Source: Salipaludibacillus sp. CUR1 (GTDB taxonomy: Bacteria > Bacillota > Bacilli > Bacillales > Salisediminibacteriaceae). From it: a DNA stretch of 64,000 nt. A model generated the notes under the pieces. That model saw only the letters and a program-made list of their open reading frames with translations. It was not told where the DNA came from and did no database searches. Positions within the stretch are counted from its first letter, which is position 1. Each line of letters opens with the position of its first letter. Where the stretch lies: contig NZ_JAIWPE010000094.1 of assembly GCF_021028955.1 (NCBI RefSeq), forward strand, positions 248,001 to 312,000. The letters are read 5' to 3'. Made by a program: the position numbers and the translations under genes. Shown one piece after another: positions 7,350 through 15,524 of this stretch.

Positions 7350-8749
7350 GCCAGAAAGAGCAAAGTACGAGATTAGGGTCGGAGCCTGTTCCGAAACTGT
7401 TAAAATCTTTATCCATTCCGGCAATGATTGGAATGGTGGTCATGGCATTATACAATGTCGTAGACACCATTTTCATTTCTTACTTTGTAGGGATTGACGG
7501 AGTCGCAGCCGTAACCATCGCTTTTCCGGTTATGATTATTATGATGGCTTTAGCAGCTGCGCTTGGTATTGGAGGATCTTCGGTTATTTCCCGCCGGCTG
7601 GGGGAAAAACGGGATCAGGAAGCCAACCGTGTTTTCAGCAATATCATCTCCTTAATTATAGTCTTAAGCTTTATTGGAGTTATAGCCTCCTTTACTGTCC
7701 TTGAACCTATACTCAGAATCTTTGGGGCTACCCCTGAAATTATGCAGTATGCTTTGGACTATATCTTTCCGATAACGATGGCTACTATCTTCTTTACATT
7801 TTCTTTTACTACAAACGCGATTATCCGTTCAGAAGGAAATGCCCGGTTTGCAATGATAACAATGATTATTCCATCTGTTCTTAATATCATTCTGGACCCT
7901 GTATTTATAATCTGGTTAAATATGGGTGTCCAAGGGGCGGCTATTGCAACTGTTATATCTCAGGCAAGTATCTCATTCATAGTGCTCCACTATTTTTTAA
8001 CAGGAAAAAGTTCGCTTAAAATCCGTTTGTCAGAAATGGTTCCTCAATTGGCGATTATAAAGGAAGTCACAGTCATTGGATTGCCTGCTTTCGTGAGGCA
8101 GGTGGCGGGTAGTGTTATGATGGTGGCAATCAATGCCATGCTAATCTCGCACGGCGGCGAATTTTATGTCGGAGTGTTTGGAATCGTCCAGCGAATCGCG
8201 ATGTTCGCTCTTATGCCTATGATGGGGATTCTTCAGGGGATGCAGCCTATTGTCGGCTATAACTATGGAGCCATGCAGTTTGAAAGAATGCGGGAAACCA
8301 TTTTGCTTTGTTTAAAAATTGTCACCGTTTTTTCAGCGGGTGTATTTATTGCAATGATGGCGTTCCCGGCTGCTTTTATGAGGATATTTACGGCTGATCC
8401 GGAAGTCATTGCTACTGGAGTGGACGGTATTAGAATCATGTTTGCTGCAGCTGTTTTAATCGGGGTGCAGGTGGTAAGCGGAGGCCTGTACCAGGCTCTT
8501 GGAAAGGCAAAACCTGCCCTTGTCTTATCTATGGCCCGCCAGGTTTTATTCCTTATCCCGCTTGTCCTTATTCTCCCCAATTATTTTGGCGTGTGGGGGG
8601 TATGGATCGCCTTTCCGCTGGCTGATATCCTCGCGTTTGCTTTGTCGATAGGATTTATGTACCGTGACCGCAAACTCTTTTTTAAAGGGAAAGATACTGG
8701 TGGAGGATCAGGCGGATTGAAAGTAAGTGAACACCCCGTGTCTTCTTAA
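7346..8749 (+). CDS. MATE-family multidrug efflux transporter (MepA-like)
   Basis: A 467-residue protein with about 12 membrane helices, the usual length and topology of MATE transporters. It begins with the MepA-type SEPVPKLLKSLSIPAMIGM segment and has the duplicated six-helix bundles. MATE pumps expel cationic or lipophilic compounds using a Na+ or H+ gradient, which would suit an alkaliphile if Na+-driven. It overlaps the regulator by ATGA and ends before a strong terminator. The C-terminal tail is Gly-rich and polar. Substrates are inferred from the family only. Confidence 0.88.
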   Translation: MSQKEQSTRLGSEPVPKLLKSLSIPAMIGMVVMALYNVVDTIFISYFVGIDGVAAVTIAFPVMIIMMALAAALGIGGSSVISRRLGEKRDQEANRVFSNIISLIIVLSFIGVIASFTVLEPILRIFGATPEIMQYALDYIFPITMATIFFTFSFTTNAIIRSEGNARFAMITMIIPSVLNIILDPVFIIWLNMGVQGAAIATVISQASISFIVLHYFLTGKSSLKIRLSEMVPQLAIIKEVTVIGLPAFVRQVAGSVMMVAINAMLISHGGEFYVGVFGIVQRIAMFALMPMMGILQGMQPIVGYNYGAMQFERMRETILLCLKIVTVFSAGVFIAMMAFPAAFMRIFTADPEVIATGVDGIRIMFAAAVLIGVQVVSGGLYQALGKAKPALVLSMARQVLFLIPLVLILPNYFGVWGVWIAFPLADILAFALSIGFMYRDRKLFFKGKDTGGGSGGLKVSEHPVSS

Positions 8750-8784
8750 GACTGTCATATTAATTGACAGTCTTTTCTTTTTTT
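8748..8784 (+). terminator. Terminator of the marR-MATE operon
   Basis: A perfect 10-bp stem (AAGACTGTCA and TGACAGTCTT) with a 7-nt loop is followed by a T-rich tract. Confidence 0.85.
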
Positions 8785-8920
8785 AAGAGTGCTGGTCATA
8801 AGGAACTTACGATCCCTTTTCTTTTAGAGTACAGGTTATAAAACTAGTAACGGTGCAAACGATCGATAAGTTAATAAACTGTTTAATAAGGTAATTGTTA
8901 AATTTTGTAATTTATAGCAA

Positions 8921-8966
8921 AAATGTGATGATTATCACATTTTAAAAAGCCTGTTCCATGTACACT
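8921..8966 (+). promoter_or_regulatory. FNR box and -10 element of nrfHA
   Basis: TGTGATGATTATCACA (8924-8939) fits the Bacillus Fnr consensus TGTGA-N6-TCACA exactly and extends to a 22-bp palindrome. A TACACT -10 element lies at 8961-8966, so transcription should start near 8973. The box would then be centred at about -41.5, the position of a class II activator. This predicts induction without oxygen. Confidence 0.8.
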
Positions 8967-9009
8967 TAAAGTGAGCCACTCTGCAAATTTTTGACAGGAG
9001 GTGACTGAT

Positions 9010-9537
9010 ATGAATTGGAAAGGAGATAAGTGGCGGGAAAGAATCTCTAAAAAAACACTTCTAATTCTGCTTATAGGGGTGTTTGCCGGCATTGCAGCCT
9101 TTTCTGTAACCGCTACCACTCTTCAGGCGACAGATACGGCAGAGTTTTGTTCAGGGTGTCATGTTATGGGGACTGTGCATGAATCATTTAAAGAATCCAA
9201 CCATGCCCACCTTAATTGTAACGATTGTCATGCGCCAAGGGACAGCACCGTCTCAAAAATGACATTCAAAGCGAGGGCCGGCCTCGGACATATTTATATG
9301 AACACCCTCGGTTCTGGAGATATTCCGGATGTCCTTCATGCCACAGCGGAATCGGAAGAAGTTTTACAGAGAAACTGTGTCAGCTGCCACGAACCAAGCC
9401 TGCGGAACATTGATTTTAAGAATGCGAAAGATAATTGTATGGATTGCCACCGCCAGGTTCCTCACGGCAACAGGATCTATAAACCGGATGAGTGGCATCA
9501 GCCGCAAAGTGTAGAAGTACCCCCTACTACGCAATAA
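9010..9537 (+). CDS. nrfH: Cytochrome c nitrite reductase membrane subunit (NapC/NirT family)
   Basis: The 175-residue protein has one N-terminal membrane anchor (LLILLIGVFAGIAAF) and four CxxCH heme sites: CSGCH, CNDCH, CVSCH and CMDCH. This is the tetraheme quinol oxidase that passes electrons from menaquinol to NrfA on the outside of the membrane. The start is the ATG at 9010, placed correctly behind AGGAGGTGA; a GTG nine bases earlier lies inside that site. It is 14 bp from nrfA, in the standard nrfHA order, behind an FNR-type promoter. A c-type cytochrome maturation system must exist elsewhere. Confidence 0.95.
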   Translation: MNWKGDKWRERISKKTLLILLIGVFAGIAAFSVTATTLQATDTAEFCSGCHVMGTVHESFKESNHAHLNCNDCHAPRDSTVSKMTFKARAGLGHIYMNTLGSGDIPDVLHATAESEEVLQRNCVSCHEPSLRNIDFKNAKDNCMDCHRQVPHGNRIYKPDEWHQPQSVEVPPTTQ

Positions 9538-9551
9538 AGGAGGTCAGTAAA

Positions 9552-11015
9552 ATGAAGTTAAAAGTGTCATTACTCCTTTCCCTTATGCTCATCACAGCAC
9601 TTTCTCTAATAATTGCAGCCTGCGGTTCCCCTGAAGAACCGGAAGTCAGAGATATAAGCACAGATCTTTCAGAAAATGAAATCATTAATCACGCATTTAA
9701 AGAAGATTTCCCCCTGCAATATAACAGCTATTTAAAAAACTTGGAGCCGAGCGGAAAGGTAACATCAAAATTTATCTCAGATATTGAACCCAACCTTCCA
9801 ATACTCTTTAATAATTACGGATTTATGCTTGAGTATAACAAGACAAGAGGACATACAAACGCTGTAGAAGATGTCAATAATATTAAACGGATAAATGAGT
9901 CTTCCATTGGTTCCTGTATGACATGTAAAAGTACTGCCGTTCCTCTGCTTATTGAGGAAATGGGAGAAGATTACTGGGGAGCAAGCTTCCGGGAAGAAGT
10001 TTTTCCAAGAACAGTCGCTCTTGGAGAAGGCCACGAAGTCGAAGAATTAGGAGAATACGGCCATATATCAGTCGGGTGCTCAGATTGCCATAACCCTCAG
10101 ACCATGGAACTGCGGATCACACGTCCGTCCTTTGTTAATGCTATGGAACGCCAGGGGATAGATGTAAGTGAAGCATCTAAAAATGAGATGCGCTCCTACG
10201 TCTGTGCACAATGTCATGTAGAGTATTATTTCCACCCGGATAACGGAAAAGTCACTTTCCCGTGGGATAATGGTTTAAAGCCTGAAGAAATGTTCGAATA
10301 TAAAGAAAACCAGGCAATAGAAATGGGATTCGATTACGATTGGGAGCACAGCATCTCAGGTGCGCCAATGCTTAAAGCTCAGCACCCTGAGTTTGAAATA
10401 TCAAGTTACGGACCGCACGGAGAAGCCGGAGTCGCTTGCGCAGACTGCCATATGCCTTATGAACGTACTGACGGCAGAAGGAAAATCTCATCGCATCATT
10501 GGGGTTCGCCGCTCATTAACGCTGAACAGTCATGCCGCGCCTGCCACAGCGATAAGACAGCTGAAGAACTAAAAGACCGGGTATATGATATTCAAAGAAG
10601 GCACTTAGACGCGATGGATGAGACACAGGAAGCTTCTGTCCGGGCGCACTACTATGTAAACCGGATGATTACCGCTGGCGCCCCGGATGAAAAAATAGAA
10701 GAAGCCCAATATTATGTACGGAAAGGCCAGTGGTTCTGGGACATTATTGCAGCGGAAAACTCTGACGGTTTCCATAATCCACAGGGCGGTATGGATTCTA
10801 TGAGAATGTCTTCTGAAGCATCCCACCAGGCCATTTATATAGCCTCAAACGAACTGACAAAACTGGACCAAGACCTCGATGAACTGGAAAGCCAGATTGA
10901 AGAGACAGTGCAAAGTGTTTATGACGAGGAAGATCCATATTCAAAGCATGAACATGCTACAAATGATTACTTTCCTAATGTTCTGGAACTGGACATTAAT
11001 TACGAGGATGAATAA
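9552..11015 (+). CDS. nrfA: Ammonia-forming cytochrome c nitrite reductase, lipoprotein form
   Basis: The 487-residue protein has the distinctive NrfA active-site heme motif CMTCK (lysine as heme ligand) and four CxxCH motifs: CSDCH, CAQCH, CADCH and CRACH, five hemes in all. NrfA reduces nitrite to ammonium with six electrons. The N-terminus is a lipoprotein signal (LSLIIAAC), so in this Gram-positive cell the enzyme is tethered outside the membrane. The ATG at 9552 follows AGGAGGT; a longer in-frame extension overlaps nrfH and lacks the signal. Its electron donor NrfH is encoded immediately upstream. Length fits the family. Function as dissimilatory nitrite ammonification is well supported. 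Confidence 0.95.
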   Translation: MKLKVSLLLSLMLITALSLIIAACGSPEEPEVRDISTDLSENEIINHAFKEDFPLQYNSYLKNLEPSGKVTSKFISDIEPNLPILFNNYGFMLEYNKTRGHTNAVEDVNNIKRINESSIGSCMTCKSTAVPLLIEEMGEDYWGASFREEVFPRTVALGEGHEVEELGEYGHISVGCSDCHNPQTMELRITRPSFVNAMERQGIDVSEASKNEMRSYVCAQCHVEYYFHPDNGKVTFPWDNGLKPEEMFEYKENQAIEMGFDYDWEHSISGAPMLKAQHPEFEISSYGPHGEAGVACADCHMPYERTDGRRKISSHHWGSPLINAEQSCRACHSDKTAEELKDRVYDIQRRHLDAMDETQEASVRAHYYVNRMITAGAPDEKIEEAQYYVRKGQWFWDIIAAENSDGFHNPQGGMDSMRMSSEASHQAIYIASNELTKLDQDLDELESQIEETVQSVYDEEDPYSKHEHATNDYFPNVLELDINYEDE

Positions 11016-11022
11016 CTTTAAA

Positions 11023-11290
11023 GAAGAGGCTGGACAGAACTGAGAATCGTTTAATACGAACTCTTTATCCCAAAATGATTTAAGTGTCGTCACAACACGC
11101 AGACTCCTGTGGGAACAGCGCGAGCCGAAGCCCCCGAACATCAGCGGTTTTTGGTGATCAAGGAGGCTGAGGCCGTGCCCAAGGAAAGCGAAGTGTTTTG
11201 ACGACACGAATTTAACCATGTAATCAAAGCAAAAAATCCAAATGAATGTTTGGATTTTTCTACGTTTATTATACTTTTGTCTCAGCCTAT
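11023..11290. repeat. Modular intergenic repeat, copy B
   Basis: The element is bounded by GAGGCTGGACAGAAC on the left and TTTTGTCTCAGCCT on the right, imperfect inverted ends. Inside is a second inverted pair, GTGTCGTCA and TGACGACAC, enclosing the CGCAGACTCCTGTGGGAACA / GAGGCTGAGGCCGTGCC type of sequence that I recall as a common Bacillaceae intergenic repeat. Near the right end a hairpin (AAAAATCCAAA / TTTGGATTTTT) can terminate nrfA. No convincing gene lies in it. Confidence 0.65.
11231..11259 (+). terminator. Hairpin terminator within repeat copy B
   Basis: AAAAATCCAAA pairs with TTTGGATTTTT across a 6-nt loop, ending in T; works in both directions for the convergent nrfA and methyltransferase genes. 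Confidence 0.6.
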
Positions 11291-11296
11291 TTAACA

Positions 11297-11938
11297 TTAG
11301 TCGTTTTTTAAAGCTTTTCTGCAAACAGCAATTCCAAAAGGATAACGTACACCCGCCCGTTTTTCCTTTTCAAAAGCGACTCCCTGCTGATAATAGAAAT
11401 CTGTATTCGTGAAAGCAAGTTTGCTATCGTTAAAAAGCGCGCAGAACTCTTCTTCAGTTAACTGATGAAAATGGTATGGTGAGGCGCACGGTTTCCCTCG
11501 TCCTTCACCAAAAGGTGTTGAAAGGACGAGTGTGCCACCCGGAGCCAGCAGGTCATATATTCTGTGTAGAAATTCTTTATCATTCGGTACATGTTCAATT
11601 GTTTCAAATGAAAGAACCGTATCAAAAGTGCCAATGTCACCTTTAAGCCTGCTATCAAGGGCATCACCAGCCCGGAAAGATAAAAGAGGATGATAGTAAT
11701 TTTTAGAGGCATAAGTGATAATATCCGGGTCAAGGTCTACACCTAACACAGAGCTGATATGTTTCTTTCTTGTTTTAGCCGCCATGTGTGCCCCGTAACC
11801 CGAACCGCAGGCAATGTCCAGAACTTTTCCCTTTGTATAAGGGAGGGCAAAATAATACCTTGCCAGATGCTCAAGCAACATACCGTTTGTCGGCTTCATC
11901 ACTTCAGGAATTATTCGTTCTCCAGTATCTTGTAGCAC
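11297..11938 (-). CDS. Class I SAM-dependent methyltransferase
   Basis: The 213-residue protein has the Rossmann-fold motif I VLDIACGSGYGAHMA for S-adenosylmethionine binding, an acidic residue at the end of strand 2 (GVDLDPDII), and motif IV/post-I segments VLSFETIEHV and LLAPGGTLVLSTP, as in Methyltransf_11-type enzymes. Target is unknown; such stand-alone enzymes methylate quinones, small metabolites or sugars. The start is a GTG with only a weak upstream site (GGTG), so the true start is less certain. It is isolated, convergent with nrfA across a repeat element. Confidence 0.8.
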   Translation of the reverse strand: MLQDTGERIIPEVMKPTNGMLLEHLARYYFALPYTKGKVLDIACGSGYGAHMAAKTRKKHISSVLGVDLDPDIITYASKNYYHPLLSFRAGDALDSRLKGDIGTFDTVLSFETIEHVPNDKEFLHRIYDLLAPGGTLVLSTPFGEGRGKPCASPYHFHQLTEEEFCALFNDSKLAFTNTDFYYQQGVAFEKEKRAGVRYPFGIAVCRKALKND

Positions 11939-12089
11939 ATATTTTCACCGCTGTCTTTATAGAGTTATCAATTATATTACTAATATTTTTAAGTGTTTGC
12001 AATGTTGAGACAGAGAAAAAGCAGGGGTTCCTTAATTTCATTTCGACAGTACCTAATTAACTCCTCTGGAACTTCCTATAAGTGAGCAG

Positions 12090-12123
12090 AAAAAAACAGC
12101 CTGGATCATTTCAATCCAGGCTG
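12090..12123 (-). terminator. Terminator of the sulP-usp operon
   Basis: A perfect 10-bp stem (CAGCCTGGAT and ATCCAGGCTG) with a 7-nt loop is followed on the minus strand by T residues. Confidence 0.85.
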
Positions 12124-12133
12124 CCCGATTTTT

Positions 12134-12559
12134 CTATTTTACCATAAGTACGGGAGCTTTAACGTGCTTCATAACTTTATGGCTGACGCTACCAAGTACC
12201 ATCGTCTGGACAGTGCCGAGGCCGCGGCTGCCGATGACGAGAGCGTCATAGGCTCCTTTATTGGCATGTTCAATAATGGATTCGGCTGCCCCACTGCTTC
12301 CATGCAGGATCGTCGTATCATATTTAACACCCGCCTGTTCAATTTTTTCCACAAAAGGGACAAGCATTTCTTTCCGTTTAAGTGAGGCGGCATCAGAATC
12401 GCCATATTGCAGCACGTCTGATTTGGATTTATTACCAGCGACGACATAAAGAAGTTCGATTTTGCTGTTATCCTGTAAAGAGGCAAGTTCAACAGCTTTT
12501 TCTGCTGCTCGCATCGAATGGTCAGATCCGTCAATTGCCAGAAGTAAATGTTTAAACAT
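12134..12559 (-). CDS. Universal stress protein UspA family
   Basis: The 141-residue single-domain Usp has the N-terminal LLAIDGSDHSMRAAEKA and the C-terminal ATP-binding signature GSRGLGTVQTMVLGSVSHKVMKH (G-x2-G-x9-G-S), so it should bind ATP. It lies 15 bp after the SulP transporter and shares its terminator, so the two are one operon. Usp proteins paired with SulP carriers are frequent in bacteria and may tune the transporter, but the direct partner is inferred. Cytoplasmic. Confidence 0.9.
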   Translation of the reverse strand: MFKHLLLAIDGSDHSMRAAEKAVELASLQDNSKIELLYVVAGNKSKSDVLQYGDSDAASLKRKEMLVPFVEKIEQAGVKYDTTILHGSSGAAESIIEHANKGAYDALVIGSRGLGTVQTMVLGSVSHKVMKHVKAPVLMVK

Positions 12560-12574
12560 GGAGTTCCTCCAATT

Positions 12575-14038
12575 CTAATGTCCGGAGGCTCTGCTCAAGC
12601 CGCCGATACGATTCATTAGTTCACTGCTTTCCTGATTCATACCTTTAATCTCAAATTTTACTCCACGCTGCTGAAGTTTATGCTCAATTTTATCGATTGC
12701 TCCAATAGCCGAATCATCCCATAAATGAGCGTTTGATATATCAAGGATAATTTTACGCACGTTTTCTTCATAATCCACCTGGTCCAGAAAGTCAGTGACA
12801 GAAGCGAAGAACAATTGACCGTGAATTTCGTAAGTTCTCACATCCCCTTTGTCATTCAGCCAGTTTTCCACCCGGACTTTCGATACTTTCCAAGCAAAGA
12901 AGATGGCGCTGAGGACTACCCCGGCGAGGACCCCTTTTGCTAAATCGTGTGTATAGACTACCGTTCCGACGGTCACTACCATGACAGCTGAGTCGGTTCG
13001 CGGAAATTTATGAATATTTCTTAAAGAGGACCAGTCAAAAGTGCCGATCGAAACCATGATCATGACACCTGCCAGAGCAGCGAGTGGTATTTGAACGACA
13101 ACTCCGCCAAGTACGATAATTAAGAACATGAGAAAAACACCTGCGACCAGGGAAGACAAGCGGCCTGAACCGCCGGATTTAACGTTAATAACGGATTGGC
13201 CGATCATCGCACAGCCAGCCATACCGCCGAAACATCCAGTTACCATGTTAGCAATTCCCTGCCCGCGGCTTTCTTTATTTTTGTTACTGTCTGTATCTGT
13301 CATATCATCCACAATAGATGCTGTTAGCAAAGATTCAAGCAAGCCTACAATTGCTAGTGCGAGCGAGTATGGAAAGATAATCATTAACGTTTCAAAATTT
13401 AATGGAATATTAGGTAATGCGAAAACCGGAAGGGCCTGTGTTAAAGCTCCCATATCTCCTACGGTGCGCACCCCGAAATTCATAGTAATAGCTAATCCTG
13501 TCACAACAATAATTGCCACGAGTGTGGAAGGAACGGCCTTCGAAAAACGTGGGAGTATGTAAATAATAGCTAACGTAAGAGCTACTAAAGCATACATGAC
13601 CCACGTTTCTCCGACAAAATGCTGCAACTGGGACGTAAAGATTAGAATGGCAAGAGCGTTAACGAAACCGATCATAACTGACCGCGGAACAAACTTCATA
13701 AAGCTGGCCAGCTTAAACACGCCGAATAATAACTGAATGATACCTGTTAAGATTGTAGCGGCTAATAAGTATTCAAGCCCGTGATCAGCCACAAGTGTGA
13801 TCATCAGCAGAGCCATTGCACCAGTAGCCCCTGAGATCATTCCCGGTCTGCCGCCAATAAAAGCAATCACTACGGCGATACAAAATGCCGCATACAGCCC
13901 TACCATAGGATCCACCCCTGCAATAATTGAAAAAGCGATCGCTTCAGGGATAAGAGCAAGAGCCACCACTATTCCTGACAGTGTATCCCCCTTAACGTTA
14001 CCAAACCATTCTTTTTTCAATTTTTCAATGTTTATCAC
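12575..14038 (-). CDS. SulP-family anion transporter with C-terminal STAS domain
   Basis: The 487-residue protein has 10-14 membrane helices followed by a STAS domain (about residues 385-480, [22 protein letters not shown]). The N-terminal [29 protein letters not shown] segment is the SulP signature. Family members carry sulfate, bicarbonate or other anions, often with Na+; the bicarbonate branch (BicA-like) would fit an alkaline setting, but the substrate cannot be read from sequence. It starts with GTG behind AGAGGTG and is the first gene of the operon with usp. A compact terminator hairpin in its leader suggests transcriptional control. Confidence 0.9.
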   Translation of the reverse strand: MINIEKLKKEWFGNVKGDTLSGIVVALALIPEAIAFSIIAGVDPMVGLYAAFCIAVVIAFIGGRPGMISGATGAMALLMITLVADHGLEYLLAATILTGIIQLLFGVFKLASFMKFVPRSVMIGFVNALAILIFTSQLQHFVGETWVMYALVALTLAIIYILPRFSKAVPSTLVAIIVVTGLAITMNFGVRTVGDMGALTQALPVFALPNIPLNFETLMIIFPYSLALAIVGLLESLLTASIVDDMTDTDSNKNKESRGQGIANMVTGCFGGMAGCAMIGQSVINVKSGGSGRLSSLVAGVFLMFLIIVLGGVVVQIPLAALAGVMIMVSIGTFDWSSLRNIHKFPRTDSAVMVVTVGTVVYTHDLAKGVLAGVVLSAIFFAWKVSKVRVENWLNDKGDVRTYEIHGQLFFASVTDFLDQVDYEENVRKIILDISNAHLWDDSAIGAIDKIEHKLQQRGVKFEIKGMNQESSELMNRIGGLSRASGH

Positions 14039-14070
14039 GTTTGCACCTCTTTCTGTTTTAATAATCCCAT

Positions 14071-14125
14071 AAAAAAAGGGCTTCTCCGTAATAAGCCCGG
14101 TCCGACGAGAACAAAGGCATTTTAG
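14071..14125 (-). promoter_or_regulatory. Leader of sulP with terminator hairpin (putative attenuator)
   Basis: On the minus strand a stem GGGCTT...AAGCCC (14098-14078) is followed by TTTTTTT and ends about 30 bases before the sulP ribosome site, so it terminates inside the 5' leader. A promoter with -35 TTTTCA, 17-bp spacer and -10 TAAAAT (about 14120-14148) would give a leader of only about 35-40 nt before the stem, containing TCGTCGGACCGGG. No known riboswitch class was recognised. Confidence 0.6.
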
Positions 14126-14274
14126 CAGATTTTTAATAAATTGAAAAATCCAATGTAAGCGTCAATCATCAGCTAAATACTTTTCTATAGTCGCAATTTC
14201 TTTTGTTTACTATTATTTTTATAAAAGCAGAACAACTTAAAATGAAAGACTTTATGAACAGTTGTACATACATA

Positions 14275-14337
14275 TTTACAAGATAACCTATAAATTTACA
14301 AAACACCTAAAATATTCACAAAAGTCATACGTTTACT
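14275..14337 (+). promoter_or_regulatory. Regularly spaced TTTACA/TTCACA repeats before phnD, possible PhoP boxes
   Basis: TTTACA occurs at 14275 and 14295, TTCACA at 14315 and TTTACT at 14332, that is, 20, 20 and 17 bp apart on the same strand. PhoP of Bacillus binds direct TT(A/C/T)ACA repeats about 11 bp apart; here alternate repeats may be degenerate. Phosphate-starvation control of the operon is inferred. Confidence 0.45.
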
Positions 14338-14416
14338 CAAAAATAGCTTAAAAAACTTACTCTAGTATTTAACTTGTAGCAAAAATATTTTTTTAGCAGC
14401 GGGAGGAGAAGAAAGA

Positions 14417-15430
14417 ATGACGAAATGGATTTTCAGTCTTATGACAGCATTAACATTAGTGGTAGTTACAGCTTGCGGTGAAAACAATGCCGATAATTCA
14501 GCTGAAGAGGCAGCGGCCGGGGCTTCTGCGAATGAGAACAGCAGTGAGGCGTCAAATAAAGACAATGGAGAGGCAGGCGACCGCGAAGACTGGCCTGACA
14601 CATTTATTTTTGGCCTTCTTCCGACAGAAGACCAGGCAGAACTTGCTAAGCGATTTGATCCTATGGTTGAGTATCTTGAAGAGTATTTAGAGATGGATGT
14701 GGAAATTTACAATGCAACAAACTACACGGCCTTGATTGAAGCAATGGCTAATGGGCATCTGCATGCGTCAACATTTGGGCCTTTCTCCTATCTGGTAGCA
14801 AACCAAAGAGCAAATGGCGAAGCATTTGCCATTCCGGTTAATGATGAAGGCGGGACACTTGATGATATCTTTTACTACGCCCAGATGATTACTTTAGAGG
14901 AACATGGAATTGACAGTCTGGAAGACATTGAAGGAAACTCTCTTGCATATGCTGATCCGGCTTCAACTTCCGGGCACCTCTTTCCAAAAGCCATGCTGAT
15001 TAACGAAATTGGTTTAACGTTGGATAATGTAGACGAATTCCCATCAGATGTGGTGTTCTCAGGAAGCCATGAAGCGTCCTTGTATTCAGTATTAAATGGT
15101 GACGTAAAAACTGCTGGGGTCTGCAGTACATGTATTGAAAGAGTATTCGACCGGGTAGAAGACCACGAGAATTTTGATCAGTTGAAAGTATTTCATGAGT
15201 CTGAACCGATTCCTGGAGGTCCGTACGTAATCCAGGGAGATCTACCGGATTCGTTTAAAGAAACAGTAACCCAGGCGTTTTTAGAAATGGACCAGGACGA
15301 AAAAGGCGCTGAATTTCTTGAAGTTAACGGCTATCTCGGCGGTTATTTCGAGATTGACCATGACACCTATAACGTTGTTCAGGAAACAGCAGACGCTCTT
15401 GGAATGAGCCCGGAAGAGCTGCTGGAATAA
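14417..15430 (+). CDS. phnD: Phosphonate/phosphite ABC transporter substrate-binding lipoprotein
   Basis: The 337-residue lipoprotein has a signal peptide ending VVVTAC, an acidic low-complexity linker, then a PhnD-type periplasmic-binding fold (FGLLPTEDQAELAKRFDPMVEYLE, FGPFSYLVANQRA, YADPASTSGHLFP, SVLNGDVKTAG). It captures phosphonates, phosphite or related oxyanions outside the membrane for PhnC and PhnE encoded next. ATG at 14417 has GGGAGG eight bases upstream. A hairpin between it and phnC may raise binding-protein mRNA over the rest. Exact ligand unknown. Confidence 0.92.
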   Translation: MTKWIFSLMTALTLVVVTACGENNADNSAEEAAAGASANENSSEASNKDNGEAGDREDWPDTFIFGLLPTEDQAELAKRFDPMVEYLEEYLEMDVEIYNATNYTALIEAMANGHLHASTFGPFSYLVANQRANGEAFAIPVNDEGGTLDDIFYYAQMITLEEHGIDSLEDIEGNSLAYADPASTSGHLFPKAMLINEIGLTLDNVDEFPSDVVFSGSHEASLYSVLNGDVKTAGVCSTCIERVFDRVEDHENFDQLKVFHESEPIPGGPYVIQGDLPDSFKETVTQAFLEMDQDEKGAEFLEVNGYLGGYFEIDHDTYNVVQETADALGMSPEELLE

Positions 15431-15456
15431 GTTTTTAAGAAGCAATCATAGGGGCA

Positions 15457-15482
15457 GGAGAGATACCAAGTGTATCTCTCCC
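15457..15482 (+). other. Intercistronic hairpin between phnD and phnC
   Basis: A perfect 10-bp stem (GGAGAGATAC and GTATCTCTCC) with a 5-nt loop and no T run. Such hairpins after ABC binding-protein genes commonly protect the upstream message, which is the likely role. Confidence 0.55.
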
Positions 15483-15524
15483 CTTCCTGTCGTTATTAAT
15501 ATATGAGGAAAGAGGAGATGGGAA

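Noticed and set aside
13128-13562. 144-codon plus-strand frame within sulP
   Set aside because: It is antisense to a clearly coding SulP region and has no start site.
14071-14125. Mini-ykkC (guanidine-II) riboswitch in the sulP leader
   Set aside because: One hairpin loop contains ACGG, but the required second hairpin with the same loop is absent and SulP is not a usual target.
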